Below, in pieces: positions 24,850-37,446 of a stretch of DNA of 64,000 nucleotides (position 1 is its first letter; every line of letters starts with the position of its first letter). The translations under genes and the position numbers were made by a program. The stretch comes from Triglochin maritima (taxonomy: Eukaryota > Streptophyta > Magnoliopsida > Alismatales > Juncaginaceae). The stretch spans positions 35,834,053-35,898,052 of the forward strand of contig OY821775.1 of NCBI GenBank assembly GCA_963682175.1, given 5' to 3'. Under the pieces are notes generated by a model. It did not search any database and was not told the DNA's origin. It saw only the letters and a list, made by a program, of their open reading frames with translations.

Positions 24850-26178
24850 TGTTAGGATCGATAACCCTCTAAGCACTAGATAAATGCGAAATTAAAACCC
24901 TAATTTAAAGATTAAGGAAATAAACATGTAAAACCACAAAATCGACGACACCGAAGTTTAGAGAGGTTCGGTACAGCACCTGGTCCTCCTCGCAAGCCTC
25001 GCTCGATCCTCCGAGCCTCGCTTACAGTTCCACTAACCAATCTCTGTTCCGGGTCAAGATCAACACCTTCTAAACCACCTAGCCTCGCGAATAACCTCGC
25101 CTCACTCATGTCTCCTCTCACAATCCGAGAGAGAGCTTCCTCGAAGCTTTACAACTTGGTGATTCCTTGATATCGAAGTTGAATAAAAATCTAACACTAT
25201 ACTTGAGACCACTTGGATATTGATTTGTAATAGATATGAAACTGGTGAAGATGAAGCTTTGAGTGTATTTGGAGCTTTGGAGGTTTGGGAAATGAGAGAA
25301 GAAAGAGTATGGATGAATTAAGAGTGTAGAGTGCTTGTTTGTGTCTCTTGAATGAGGCTTATATAAGCTTCAAAGATAATAGAGTCATTGGGGGAGTTGG
25401 TGGGGTTATGACCCAATGAGAAACAAGATTTTCTTGAAGCTCGGGAAAAATTCTAGGTTGGTTCGGTCGACCAATGTCCATTTGGATGACGTTTGGTTAC
25501 TCCAGAAAATAACTTCAATTTCAACCAATAGAGATTTCGGTTTACCAAAATGAGTTCGGTGCACCGCTCTAATGTGGACAGTAAAGATTGGTTGTTTCGA
25601 AACATAGGCTAGTTCGGTCGACCATTATCTATTCGGATGACCGGAAGATGCAAGATTCAAATGTGAACGTTGGAGTAAAATTAAAAAAAATGGTCCAAGG
25701 AAATTCGGTTGACCTAATGCAATTCGGTGACCTAACTTGGTTGGGACAGAATCCTAAGGTCCAAGGCAATTCGATCAACCTAATCAACAAATCCAGAGAG
25801 TAAACTCCAAATCTAATCCAAGACTGTTCGGTCGACCTAATGTCATTTGGTCGACCTAACTTGGTTGGGACCAAATCCTAGTGTAAGGCAATTGGTCGAC
25901 CTAATGTGATTCGGTTGACCTAACTTGGATGGGACATAATTCTAGTGCTCAAGTTTACATATCTATGAACTTCATACATAGGAAATTAAAAGTCTTCATC
26001 ATTTATGTCTTTGTTCCAATGCTCATTCTCTTGATCAACCTATTAACATGATTGCAAGTATGCAAGTATATGGAATGCATGTAATCATGTTTGCTCACTT
26101 TGATTGATTAGGTTGATTGATTAGGATTAGTTTGATTAATCATCAAGATTAATATAGATTAAAGCCTAAAAGCCAACA
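24850..26178 (-). repeat. 5' LTR of G
   Basis: The 1329 bp LTR runs TGTTGG to CTAACA on its own strand. A TATATAAG box lies near 25360 (minus), and paired TCGGTCGACC-type words (25459-25923) lie upstream of it, spaced about 19 bp within pairs. It has diverged clearly from the 3' LTR, with an extra GC-rich stretch near 24970-25020. Confidence 0.88.
25459..25923. repeat. Paired TCGGTCGACC array (G 5' LTR)
   Basis: Degenerate versions of the CGGTCGACCG palindrome occur in pairs about 19 bp apart (for example near 25463/25482, 25615/25634, 25828/25847). They sit in U3 upstream of the TATA box. Confidence 0.75.
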
Positions 26179-26183
26179 GAATC

Positions 26184-27484
26184 ATCTTACCTTCATTTCA
26201 TGCGAAGTTACTTTCTTTTTTATTGCAGGTCTTCGACCACCCGAGTATTGACAAACCTTAAGGCCCCTACCAAAATATGTAAAGGTTCGAAAATGGATTC
26301 AAACATTAAATAATAACAAATTAACTTAGAATATTAATGGAATTATTCTAAATAACTTACGTTTGAATAATGTTCACTAAACCTTCCATAGGATTCTTTG
26401 ATGTCATAGGATCAAATTAACCAGTAGGTTGTCCACGTAAACGGTTCTACCACAACTAACATCCAACGTTCACTGAAAAATCACTTATGTTAAATTACTT
26501 CATCCAATTGAAGGTATTATAAAATATAATGAGCTGCTTACTTCTCCCAATATAGTACTAGAAAATATGAAGCATTCCTTGATGCTTGCAACACCTCTGC
26601 AAACTATGCAGTTTTGTTATCTTTACTTGGAGGTCCTCGTTTGATAAATAGAGTGGGACACACATAACCATACTTTTTGTCATTCGGCATTTGGTACAAA
26701 TTCCTAAAATAAACAAGTAACATCATGAAAATTTAAATGTAACATAAACAATTATGAAGAAGACAAACATGATTTACTTCAATTGAACCTGAATGATTGT
26801 TATACACAATATTTCCATCTTCAGAAATTGCAGGACATCACCTACGCTGACATATACCAGGTTTTTTATGCCACCCTTGGTTGTTTCGCCTACCTTTTTT
26901 CGGCATAACACGTTTTATTGTAGAATATGCAGATTTATCCTTTACAAGAATGTACAACATTGGCAATACGAAGGCAATTGACTCTCGTCACACAACTCCT
27001 TAGGAGAAGATGCTTTTGACGATGGAAGACTATCCTGAGGAGAACAAAACAACATGAATAATATATCTACAATTAGGGAGTTATAAAATTCAAAGATAAT
27101 AATATTGTCTATTTATTATTTCTACTTTTGTTTCCTCATGGACTCGAATTGGTTGTTCATCTTTAGGATTCACACTTCCTTCTACACTTCATGGTGTCGG
27201 AATAGGTGTGGTCATATCTGCTAATACACTTAATTTATTTAATACCATAGCCATTTGTTCTTGCAACGTATAGATCTTTTCTCCGCAATCCGCGTGAATT
27301 CCTTTCCTACTTTGTTTTGAGGAGGATGACCCAAAGTATTGTCGTAGTTCTATTCAACTACCGACACCACGTACTCATCCAGCATGCTCCTCTTTGCCCA
27401 GGGTTACGGTCAAAATATTTTTCTGCCCTCTGAAACAAATTCACCTCTGAAAGCTTGCAGTGTAAGATCATCCGATTACGTATG
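26184..27484 (-). pseudogene. CACTA H second ORF: Transposase_24-like stretch and Ulp1 protease N-terminal half
   Basis: On the minus strand from about 27440, the frame reads LTVTLGKEEHAG followed by VRGVGS and ELRQYFG, then EKIYTLQEQMAMVLNKL. This resembles the conserved tail of plant Transposase_24 proteins of CACTA elements. Further down, between 26700 and 26360, come CPTLFIKRGPP, ASRNASYFLV and, after a plausible GT-AG intron (GTAAGC...TTTCAG), RWMLVVVEPFTWTTYWL. The last is the His-containing core of a C48 Ulp1-like protease. The catalytic Cys exon is at 18780-18971, beyond element G. Several stops show it is dead. This strand and order match known autonomous CACTA elements. Confidence 0.7.
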
Positions 27485-27489
27485 AAACA

Positions 27490-28882
27490 TGATTGACATC
27501 ATTTCATGCTTATATTTGTATCTTATATCCATTATCTTACACCTAAGCAATACTACGTGACGAGTTTTATGTTTGAATTTCAGAAATAAATAGGTTTGAA
27601 GAGATGAAGCATAAAAGGACCCAAAAGCAGGGAAAAAGGACTTAATTGTGAGACCTGGGGACTAAGATGCAAGGGAGAAGGACCTGAACGTAAGACCGAA
27701 TGACCAAAGAGAAAAACATAAAACTCCACAACATCATGGCGAGTAGTTTGGCAATTCTATTCGGGTCGGAGCTCCAACAAGTGAAGTAAATGCATCAATG
27801 ACCAACAAAGACATCCAGAAAAGCCCAGAATAACATCCAACGTGATCCGGACCATATAGACCGGCAATTGGCAGTCTATTTTGGCCCAAATCCGCTAAGA
27901 CTTTGGTGGGTCACGTATAAGTGTGTATTTAGTCCATTTCTGGTATTTGTTTAGTCCCACATCCGGGGATTGTCCCGGATTGCCTTTTTCTTTGGCTATA
28001 AATAGAACTCTTCACCTTCCATTGTAAACTACCCATTTCGTGGTGGCATTCTCTCTACTAAGGAGTAAGCCTTGAAGCAAAATTCAAGGTGGAGAAGAAT
28101 GCTACCTTTAATGTGAGTCATTGTTAATAAAATAATTGTTCTTAGTTTCTTTTAATCTTGTCTTTTAATTATTGCATGTTTCTTTAGTTTATGTTTCTTT
28201 GAATTAGCTTCTTTAATGTTCCTTTCTTGCTTAGTTGAATTTCTTTTCAGTATAATGTTTCATTTTGTTAATGTAGTTAGTTTAATTATGAGTGAGTAGT
28301 TCCATCCCCTTTGGGGGTGGAGTAGAGGTATGTACATGTTATGTAGGTGGTATGAATGCTAGATATTATTGTTGTCAGAGATATTAGTATGCTTGCTTGA
28401 ATTAATAAGAACTTTACTTGATGGTTTCTGCCATAGTTTGGTACACTCCATGCTCATTATGTTCTTGATAACAACCTTGCATTGCTCATATTAATCACCT
28501 AGGTTAGTGTTGTAAATGATAGGTCTTGCCATGAGGTACTTCTTATGCATTAACAAACACTAACCACACTTGAGCTTATTGTATGCATTCACCACACATA
28601 TTTCATGTGCACACACACACTCCACCCCTTAGGGGTTTCCATTCCTGAGTTTTATCTCCTTTCATTAGTTGCTTAGTTTAGTTTGTTTTGTCATTTCATT
28701 TCATGTTTTCTAGTTTCCTAGTTTAGATTAGTGTAGTTTAGTGTATACAACATTTGTATCCTTTCTTTACCACTCGCCTTTGAATAAACCAAAAGTCGAC
28801 ACAACTCCCTGTGGATCGACCCGTATTTTCCACCGCTTCAATGCGGTCGTGCACTTGCGGTTAATATAAAACGAATCAATCA
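27490..28882 (+). repeat. 5' LTR of A
   Basis: The 1393 bp LTR runs TGATTG to AATCA. TATAAATA lies at 27997-28004. It carries only one palindrome unit (27859-27876) where the 3' LTR has two, which accounts for most of the length difference. A U5 hairpin lies at 28832-28847. Confidence 0.93.
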
Positions 28883-28888
28883 AGTTTT

Positions 28889-28906
28889 TGGTGCCGTTGT
28901 CGGGGA
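28889..28906 (+). other. Primer-binding site of A (Asp tRNA)
   Basis: TGGTGCCGTTGTCGGGGA matches the complement of the plant Asp tRNA 3' end except for two C-to-T changes. It follows the LTR by six bases. An Asp primer is typical of the Athila group of Gypsy elements. Confidence 0.9.
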
Positions 28907-30021
28907 GGTGCTCTGTCTAGACTTTGGTTTGGATGATTCGTGTGGTTTTAATTTTTTGTTTTTAGCTTTTGTTCGTTTCAGGCTTTCTGAGAATCAAGAG
29001 GAAGGGACTAGAGGAATTTGAGAGCAAAAGACCCACAAGTGACCGCCAATAAGCGGTCTGGGGCCGCCAATTGGCGGCCTGGTGAGCCTTAGTTTCTCTC
29101 AATTTTTTTCTGGTTGCTGTTTTGTTTATTGTAGTTATCTGGGAGTATCATTTTGCATGCTGTGACTTCTAGTTTGCTCTCAGATTTAATTTCAAACCCC
29201 TTTAATCAACTTGGACCATAAAACTCAAAGCAAAAGATTAGACTTCTTGTCATCTAGGTCATGCATCATTTGTAGACCTTGTATGCATTTGTCTTTTCTT
29301 TGCTTTACATTTTGTTGTTGATTGCTGGCGTGAGGTACGTGCACCCAAATCTCTCATTCATGCATGTTTCGATCATGCATTAGTTAGTAAGGTGCATTGG
29401 GACAAGAGTGAGTTGAGTGTTTGATTGGAGCGTTGATTGCTAGATTTAGGATCAAAACGCTACTAAGGAGGGGTTGTCCCATAAAAGATAAGGTGGGGGA
29501 TTTCATCACCCTTTCCTTGGCCCCAAAAATCACACTTAATCAAAGCCTTAATTCTAAAAGCAAGTAGACATTGTCCCCAAGGATTGCGGACTCACTAGGA
29601 GAGTAATCTAGTTGAGACCGTCATGGCCTAGTCGGCGTTGCCTACCTTGTCGATAGTAGGAGGTACTGGATCTCCGGATCTTGTATCACTTGCTGGGCAT
29701 TGTGGTCTTCGTTGTAGGGAGGTGAGGCGTGTTGAGGCTAGTGACCTCGAAGTTAGGCGTCGTCTAGCCTAAGGACCATTGCCTTACATTGTTTGAGCCA
29801 TGCTTGCTAGTTAGGCTTCTACCTTCTACCTTCACCCTTTACCCACGCTAGCTTTAGGGATTCTTCCCTTCTCCTCTGAGTCATCTTCTTCTCACCTACT
29901 TCTACATTCTAGTCTCCTCCCATTTACACTCTCTGGTAGTGTTTTAGGGTCGAGTCGAGCACTTTTTGCGAGTTTAGCCTCGTGGTGGTGAGAGTGGTCG
30001 ACTCTAGAGTTCTCTGTTAAG
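28907..30021 (+). other. Leader of A
   Basis: The 1.1 kb non-coding leader has a palindrome pair at 29041-29080, about 140 bp after the primer site. The TCGGCGTT/GTTGTAGGGAGG region near 29630-29750 is conserved in B and D. No ORF is supported. Confidence 0.7.
29041..29080. repeat. Palindrome pair in leader of A
   Basis: CCGCCAATAAGCGG and CCGCCAATTGGCGG lie 21 bp apart centre to centre, the same unit and spacing as in the LTRs of this family. Confidence 0.85.
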
Positions 30022-31723
30022 ATGGATGGTTACATGGGCGACCATCCATATCATTGTTGGGACCAGGACAATTCGTCCTGGTATTCCGGACCCATGCAAC
30101 CTGGGGTGCCTCAGACAAACACCCCGTATGGTTGGGATAATCTTAATTGTTTGACTGAGCATTCTTCATATTGGGGTAATATGAGAGAGGCACCGACTGC
30201 TAGACCACCATCTAGTTACGTCGGATCATATGTTGGTCATCAAACTGAGACATTACAAGAACCTTTGGCCTCTTTCATGCATGTGGTAGATGACATGAGT
30301 GCACTGGTGGTTCCAGTAGCCATACCGTGTGACTGTTGTGGGTTGAGTGGTCATGTTATCGGGGAATGTCCTTATGTTGCCCCTGAGCCTGAGTATGAGC
30401 ACATATTTTCCCAAAATGCTCATTATGACCAGTACGCATCCGCGTACAACCCGAGAGGGATGGATTCGTGGGGAGACAATTCTTATTCAAATTCTTATAC
30501 ATCATTTCCACCCCAATATCCTCCTCCTGAATACCCAGAAGTCTACCAACACCCCACTCCAAATCATTGCACTCATTCTCAGCCCATCAACACCCAACCC
30601 CAAAATTTCTCAAATTCGGACTTCGACCTCATAGTTGACCGCATACCTGATTCCTTGAGACAAACTTTCCTTACGTTCATGGAAACCACTCAACAGTCCA
30701 TACAAAATATGGCACTGCAAGTGAGTCAAATGTCGCAGCAATTACGTGAACATGAGGAGAGTAACTTTTCTGGTCAACATGAGGATTCATCTTTTGATAT
30801 CGAACCACCACCACATCCACAAATTAAAAGCTTAATCTTTCAAAGTCAAACTCCTAGTCAGTCTGAGGGACTTGGGGTTTCAATTCACGACCACCTAGTG
30901 GAGGATTCGATTCAAATTGAGAAAAACAAGGACCAAATTAATTATGAGTCGGCACAGGATTGTGCCTTATTACCTCCTTAATCTTTCCTCACTTGCTGTC
31001 CTCTCCAAACTGGACTCGCTTTCAAAAGTGTGACATTCAATGAAGACAGAGAATTCGGATAGTTCGACTAATGGCTGGTTGGCCGACGAATGTGTGGAGC
31101 CTGATAGCTCACTCAAGTGTGGGTGCACCACCTTACAGGGTGAGAAGTCCGGAATTTTAAAACCTACTCTGAAATAAGTCGACTCTTTGTCCTGTGGCCC
31201 TTGAGCCACTTGATCTTCATGTTGTGCCGCTTAAGGACTCACCTCTGGTAGAGCAAGAGCTCCCTAGTACCCTCAATTTCAAACAACCTGATGAGAGTTT
31301 GCCTCTAACTATTGTTCCTGATGATCTTGGAAATGATGGAACATCAAACAACTACATTGCTAATAAGGGTATTAGGAGTTCCTTGGAGGATACCTTGGGT
31401 ATGAGACCCACTTTTTGTTCGCCTAGTGTGTCGGACATGCCTAACGAGGTTCTCGACCTCGTTCCGATGCACCAGCCTGTTGGTTGGAGAGTTTGGATTG
31501 ACGATCATAACTTCAACACCGCAACGGGAGAAATCTTCTTCCGTTGCCCCATATTTCCCAAACGCTTGAGAGGTTCAAGCTCTTTCAGTTTGATCCTTTG
31601 AATGAGACGCCTTTGCCTCCAATTCATGAACCTCTCATTTCAACTTGTGCTCTTTGTGAAGGGCGCCCATGCATGAGTATTCTGGTCCCGCGTTGTGTCA
31701 TGTTCCCTTTCCAAGTGCATTGA
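30022..31723 (+). pseudogene. CCHC protein ORF of A, disrupted
   Basis: This encodes the single protein of the A-D family. It starts at ATG 30022 (MDGYMGDHPYHCWD) with a Tyr/Trp-rich N-terminus, a CCHC knuckle CDCCGLSGHVIGEC, Pro/Tyr/Gln-rich repeats, a short helical stretch, and the conserved C-terminal domain with PVGWRVWIDDHNF and a final VMFPFQVH at 31721. The frame is open for 319 codons, then enters a roughly 213 bp insertion (30970-31182) with a stop. A one-base frameshift follows near 31535. The function is unknown. By position and zinc knuckle it may be a Gag substitute. An intact version is in D. Confidence 0.85.
30970..31182. other. Insertion of about 213 bp private to the A ORF
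   Basis: Aligning A by eye with B, C and D, the coding text leaves after a shared GTGCCTTAT and rejoins at TTTGTCC(C/T)GTGGCCC. The extra DNA is absent from the other three copies. It has no terminal repeats or TSD that I can see. On the minus strand it is fully open (79 codons with flanks), but I do not recognise it. Confidence 0.7.
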
Positions 31724-32222
31724 CCCACTTTTGAGGTTCCTATTTGATGTCTTTTGACAAATGAAGATGGGAACTTATGTTTGTACATAGTTATATTCTC
31801 AAAAAAAACAATAAAAGACTCCTTGAGTGAGCATCGATTGTTGTGGGCTCCAACCCTTGTGTATTTGGGTCCCTTTTCTTTCACGTATTCATATCCCTTC
31901 TTTAGCATCTCACAGGTTTGAGGGAATTCGGGTTTGTGTTCATCAACATGACCTTGAACTTCCCTTTGTACTTCATGTTGGTGAGATCTCTTCTTTTTCA
32001 TGCATAAATCCATGTAGTATCTTGCTCGCGTTCATTGAGGACAATGCATGTAGTAGGTTTGGGGGGTGTTTTTACGTGTGTACATAGTCGAGTCTTTTCC
32101 TTTGATTTTTGTTTTATTTTGTGTGCATTGTTAGGGTCATGTTAGTGTGTTGCAACTAATATCGATATATCTGCTTGCCTTGCCATGATCCTTGGGTGAC
32201 TTATCTTCTTTTGCTTGCCTAG
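31724..32222 (+). other. 3' non-coding region of A, first part
   Basis: This contains a conserved block, TTGAGGACAATGCATG followed by a GTGGGGG-like purine tract (32034-32075), seen in all four copies just after the ORF. It breaks off at 32222 inside CCTAG, the TSD of element B. Confidence 0.75.
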
Positions 32223-33797
32223 TGATTGATTCGTTTTATATTAAACTGCAAGTGCACGGCCGCGTTGAAGCGGTGGCAAATACGGGTCGATCCACAGGGA
32301 GGTGTGTCGACTTTTGGTTTGTTCGAAGGCGAGTGGTAAAGAAAGGAGAGAAAGATTGATTACACTAAACTACACTAGAATGCAAAAGGAAATGAAAGAT
32401 AAGCAATAAAAACTAAACCCCATAGGGGGTAGAGAAATAATGTGAATATAAAGATGTGTGTGTGTGTGTTCAATTAAGCTCCTCACAACATGTAGTGCAT
32501 GAAATCATAAAACTACATCCAAATTTACCTCCACATGAATTAAGATAAGACTACATCATTAAAACATACAAGACAATAATTGGAATGAAGCTAAATGAAC
32601 TCATGTATAAGGACTAGACCCTACTATGCCTCCACATGAGTTAAGATAACCCAATATCATTAAAACATACAAGAATTAACTAAGGTAAAGGCAACAAGAG
32701 TACATACACTACAAATTGTGTTTCCAATAGTAATTCCATCCATATCCTAACCTTATCGTTCCCCATAAAATAGGTCCACTAATCAAAGCATAAGCTAAGC
32801 TTCATTCAAGAGCATTAGCATATCAAAGATAAGAGTGAAAACCCATTAGATGGTTTTGGAAATCATATAAATCTCAACGGATTAAGATAACACACAGTTA
32901 ATACACTACATGATCATATCACATATTTCTCCACCCCCCAAAAGGGGATGGAACTACTCACTAATCATTACACTAACTATATTAACAAAATGAAGCATAA
33001 TAATGAAATGAAACTACACTAAGCAAGCAAGAAATACTAAATAAACTTAAAAGGAAATAAAAAAACTAGAACAATTATTTTATTAAAATAAACAAGCATG
33101 CACAAATAAAAAAACAAGATTAAAAGAAACTAGAACAATTATTTTATTAAAATGACTCACATTAAAGGTAGCATTCTTCTTCACCTTGAGTTTTTGCTTC
33201 AAGGCTCACTCCTTAGTAGAGAGAATGCCATGGGTAGTTTACAATAGAAGCTGAAGAGTTCTATTTATAGCCAAAGAAAAAGGCAATCCGGGACAATCTC
33301 ACGATGTGGGACTAAACAAATACCAGAAATGGACCAAATACACACTTATACGCGACCCACCAAAATCTTAGCAGATTTGGGCCAAAACAGACCGGCAATT
33401 AGCGGTATTGGACCGCCAATTGGCGGTCTATATGGTCCGGATCACGTTGGATTTTATTCTGGGCTTTTCTGGATGTCTATGTTGGTCTTTGATGCATCTA
33501 CTTCACTTTTTGGAGCTCCGTCCCGAATAGAATTGCCAAAATACTCCTCATGATGGTGTGGAGTTTTCTATTTTGCCCTTTGGTCCTTTGGTCTTACGTT
33601 CACGTCCTTCTCCCTTGCATCTTAGTCTCCAGGTCTCACAATTAAGTCATTTTTCCCTGCTTTTGGGTCCTTTCATGCTTCATCTCTTCAAACCAATTTA
33701 TTTCTGAAATTCAAATATAAAACTCGTCACGTAGTATTGCTTAGGTGTAAGATAATGGATATGAGATACAAATATAAGCATGAAATGATGTCAATCA
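32223..33797 (-). repeat. 3' LTR of B
   Basis: The 1575 bp LTR has TATAAATA on minus at 33262-33269 and a palindrome pair at 33390-33428, 21 bp apart. A direct repeat of about 50 bp around ACTAGAACAATTATTTTATT (near 33064 and 33129) adds to its length. Confidence 0.92.
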
Positions 33798-35409
33798 AAT
33801 ACCCCCACACCTAAGTTTTTGCTAGTCCCGAGCAAAACAAAGAAAGAGAAAAGCAAACGAGAAACAAGAAATCCTAACTCACTTTCGTAGGAATCACGAT
33901 TGCACTTAGCACGTGCAACAAGCCGTTAAACCTCCTTGTTGCCAAGGAGGAGTGTTGTCTCCTTAGGGTTTTCAGCGGATATACCCACAAAATCCAAACA
34001 AGATGCATTATTCAATCTAGACACTCGACTCGTTGGACAAATTTAGTCGATCAATGGACGCGGTAATCCTACAGGTCGACTCTATATAGGTCATCAGTCC
34101 ACACACCTAGCCGAATGAATCATTCGTGCAAGTTAAATAAGGAATTAAGTGAAAGACATGGACAACCTCAACCTACTCAAGTGATACAAAGTGTAAAGTC
34201 CATTAAGGTTCTTTATTTGCATTACCATTTTTTTCTTTTTGTTTCTTTTCTCTCTTTTTTTTATTTTTATTAGTTGGAGCTTCATTCTCCCAAGGTCAGG
34301 TTTCTTGCATCATTGCCCATGAGGACTTACACTATCACGTACACCTTTCCCCAAATCTCCACATAGGACGATCCCTACCACCCGTGTAACGAGAGTTCGG
34401 TTGGCGCATCCCAAGTCAGATGACTCGAAAGCACAAGGCACAAAGTCCCTTCAGACCTACTTTCCTGAGTGATAGGAGTCATGCGAGAAGAGACAACACC
34501 TACTCACTTATTTCTTATCTACACATGAACCAAAACCCATACACTTAATGTCTCACAACAAGATTTAAAGGGTCCTTGACTACAAGAAACTTCCTTAAGT
34601 TAACAGACACGAATTATTGACTCATTAGGTTCAGGGTGGACTTCTTTAATTATTTGATCACTGAAACCCTATGATTACTCATCCCCAAGGGAAAACTGGG
34701 TGCATCCTAACGACTAGATAAATCCTAAAGCCACTGTACTAGATATCCTAATGCATCAAGTTCAAGACAATTTTGGGAGCTTTCTTTTTACTTTGCCTCT
34801 CAACGGTTTTGCACATGCTAAACACACACAAAACCCACAAAACATTTTCTTTCGCAAACAGATGAAGATTTTGAAAGAAATGTGAAAATTTTGAAACACT
34901 AGGCAAGCAAAAGAAGACAAGTCACCCAAGGATCATGGCAAGCAGATATATCGATATTAAATGCAGCACACTAACATGACCCTAACAATACACACAAAAG
35001 AAAACAAAAATCAAAGGAAAATACTCAACTATGTACACACGTAAAACACCCCCCCCCCCGACACCTACTTCATGCATTGTCCTCAATGAATGTGAGCAAA
35101 AGTCTACACGAATTTATGCATGAAAAAGGAAAGATCTCACCAATTTGAAGTGCATAGGGAAGTTCATGGTTATGTTGATGAACACAAATCCGAATTCCAT
35201 CAAAACTTGTGAGATGCTAAAGAAGGGATACAAATACGTGAAAGAAATGGAGCCCAAATACACAACGGTTGGAGCCCACAACAATCGATGCTCACTGAAG
35301 GAGTCTTTTATTGTACTTTTTTTCTCTTTTTTTTGAATATAACTATGTACAAACATAAGTTCCCATCTTCATTTGTCAAATGACATCAAATGGGAACCTC
35401 AAGAGTGGG
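33798..35409 (-). other. 3' non-coding region of B
   Basis: The minus strand runs from the ORF stop through a purine tract (35049-35059), the GAGGACAATGCATG block, and 1.1 kb without an ORF. It ends at a second purine tract, AGGTGTGGGGGTATT (33798-33812), abutting the LTR, which is the likely plus-strand primer. Confidence 0.75.
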
Positions 35410-36901
35410 TCAATGCACTTGGAAAGGGAACATGACACCACGCGGGGCCAAAATACTCATGTGTGGGCCCCCTTCACAAAGAGCACAAGATGAAATGAGG
35501 GGTTCATGAATTGGACGCAAAGGCGTCCCATTCAAAGGATCAAACTGAAAGAGCTTGAACCTCTCAAGAGTTTGGGAAATAAGGGGCAACGAAAGAAGAG
35601 TTTCTCCCGTTGCGTTGCTGAAGTTATGATCGTCAATCCAAACTCTCCAACCAACAGGCTGGTGCGTCGGAACGAGCTCAAGAACCTCGTTAGGCATGTC
35701 CGACACACCAGGCGAACAAAAAGTGGGTCTCATACCCAAGGTATCCTCCAAGGAAATCCTAATACCCTCATGAGCAATGTAGTTGTTTGATGTTTCATCA
35801 TTTCCAAGATGATCAGGAACAATAGTGAAAGGGGAAACTCTCATCAGGTTGTTTGAAATTGAGGGTACTAGGGAGCTCTTGCTCCACCAGAGGTGAGTCC
35901 TTAAGAGGCACAACATGAAGATCATGTGGCTCAAGGGCCACGGGACAAAAAGATAAGGGACAATCCTGTGCCGACTAATAATTAATTTGGTCCTTGTTTT
36001 TCTCAATTTGAATCGAATCCTCCACTAAGTGATCGTGAATTGAAACCCCAAGTCCCTCAGACTGACTAGGAGTTTGACTTTGAAAGATTGTGCTTTGAAT
36101 TTGTGGATGTGGTGTTGGTTCGATATCAAAAGATGAATCCTCATGTTGACAAGAAAAGTTACTCTCCTCACGTTCACGTAATTTTTGTGATATTTGACTC
36201 ACTTGCAGTGCCATATTTTGTATGGACTGTTGAGTGGTTTCAATGAACGTAAGGAAAGTTTGTCTCAAGGAATCAGGTATGCAGTCAACTATGAGGTCCA
36301 AGTCCGAATTTGAGAATTTTTGGGGTTGGGTGTAGATGTGTTGAGAATGAGTCCAATGATTTGGAGTGGGGTGTTGGTAGACTTCTGGGTATTCGGGAGT
36401 AGGATACTGGGGTGGAAATGATGTATAAGAATTTGAATAAGAATTGTCTCCCCACGAATCCATCTCTCTCGGGTTGTACGCGGATGCGTAATGGTCATAA
36501 TGAGCATTTTGGGAAAATGTGTGCTCATACTCAGGCTCAGGGGCAACATAAGGACATTCCCCGATAACATGACCACTCAACCCACAACAGTCACACGGTA
36601 CGGCTACTGGAACCACCAGTGTACTCTTGTCATCTACCACATGCATGAAAGAGGCCAAAGGTTCTTGTAATGTCTCAGTTTGATGACCAACATATGATCC
36701 GACGTAACTAGATGGTGGTCTAGCAGTCGGTGCCTCTCTCATATTACCCCAATATGAAGAATGCTCAGTCACACAATTAAGATTATCCCAACCATACGGG
36801 GTGTTTGTCTGAGGCACCCCAGGTTGCATGGGTCGGGAATACCAGGACGAATTGTCCTGGTCCCAACAATGATATAGATGGTCGCCCATGTAACCATCCA
36901 T
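35410..36901 (-). pseudogene. CCHC protein ORF of B, broken
   Basis: This is the same protein as in D and A, starting MDGYMGDHLYHCWD at 36901. The knuckle CDCCGLSGHVIGEC is intact. A nonsense codon (TAG for GAG) follows DQINY at about 35973. A one-base gain near 35838 shifts the frame before the C-terminal domain, which is otherwise readable to VMFPFQVH at 35413. Confidence 0.85.
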
Positions 36902-37446
36902 CTCAACCGAGAATTCTAAAGTCGATCACTCTCACCACCACGAGGCTAAACTCGCAAAAAGTGCTCGACTCGACCCTAAAACACTACCAGAGACTGTAAA
37001 TGGGAGGAGACTAGAATGTAGAAGTAGGTGAGAAGAAGATGACTCAGAGGAGAAGGGAAGAATCCCTAAAGCTAGCGTGGGTAAAGGGTGAAGGTAGAAG
37101 GTAGAAGCCTAACTAGCAAGCAAGGCTCAAACAATGTAAGGCAATTGTCCTTAGGCTAGACGACGCCTAACTTCGAGGTCACTAGCCTCAACATGCCTCA
37201 CCTCCCTACAACAAAGACCACAATGCCCAGCAAGTGATACCAGATCCGGAGATCCAGTACCTCCTACTATCGACAAGGTAGGCAACGCCGATCAGGCCAT
37301 GACGGTCTCAACTAGATTACCCTCCTAGTGCGTCTGAAATCCTAGGGCCAATGTCTATTCGTTTTAGTTAAGGCTTCATCAAGAGTGATTTTGGGGGCGA
37401 AGGAAAGGGTGATGAAATTCCTCACCTTATCTTTTACAGGACAACC
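36902..37446 (-). other. Leader of B, ORF-proximal part
   Basis: This is non-coding and matches the A leader (29450-30021). It ends at TSD caacc (37442-37446) of the E/TRIM unit. The rest resumes at 51511. Confidence 0.75.

Larger units (their letters stand above)
19055..26178 (-). mobile_element. Gag-only Copia element G (TR-GAG-like)
   Basis: This is a full LTR element inserted in the Ulp1 gene of H, with a perfect TSD gaatc (19050-19054 and 26179-26183). It has a 3' LTR (19055-22790, interrupted by LTR I), an interior of only about 2 kb with gag alone, a primer site for initiator Met tRNA, and a 5' LTR. No protease, integrase or RT is seen. It fits the published category of terminal-repeat retrotransposons with a GAG domain. 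Confidence 0.88.
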
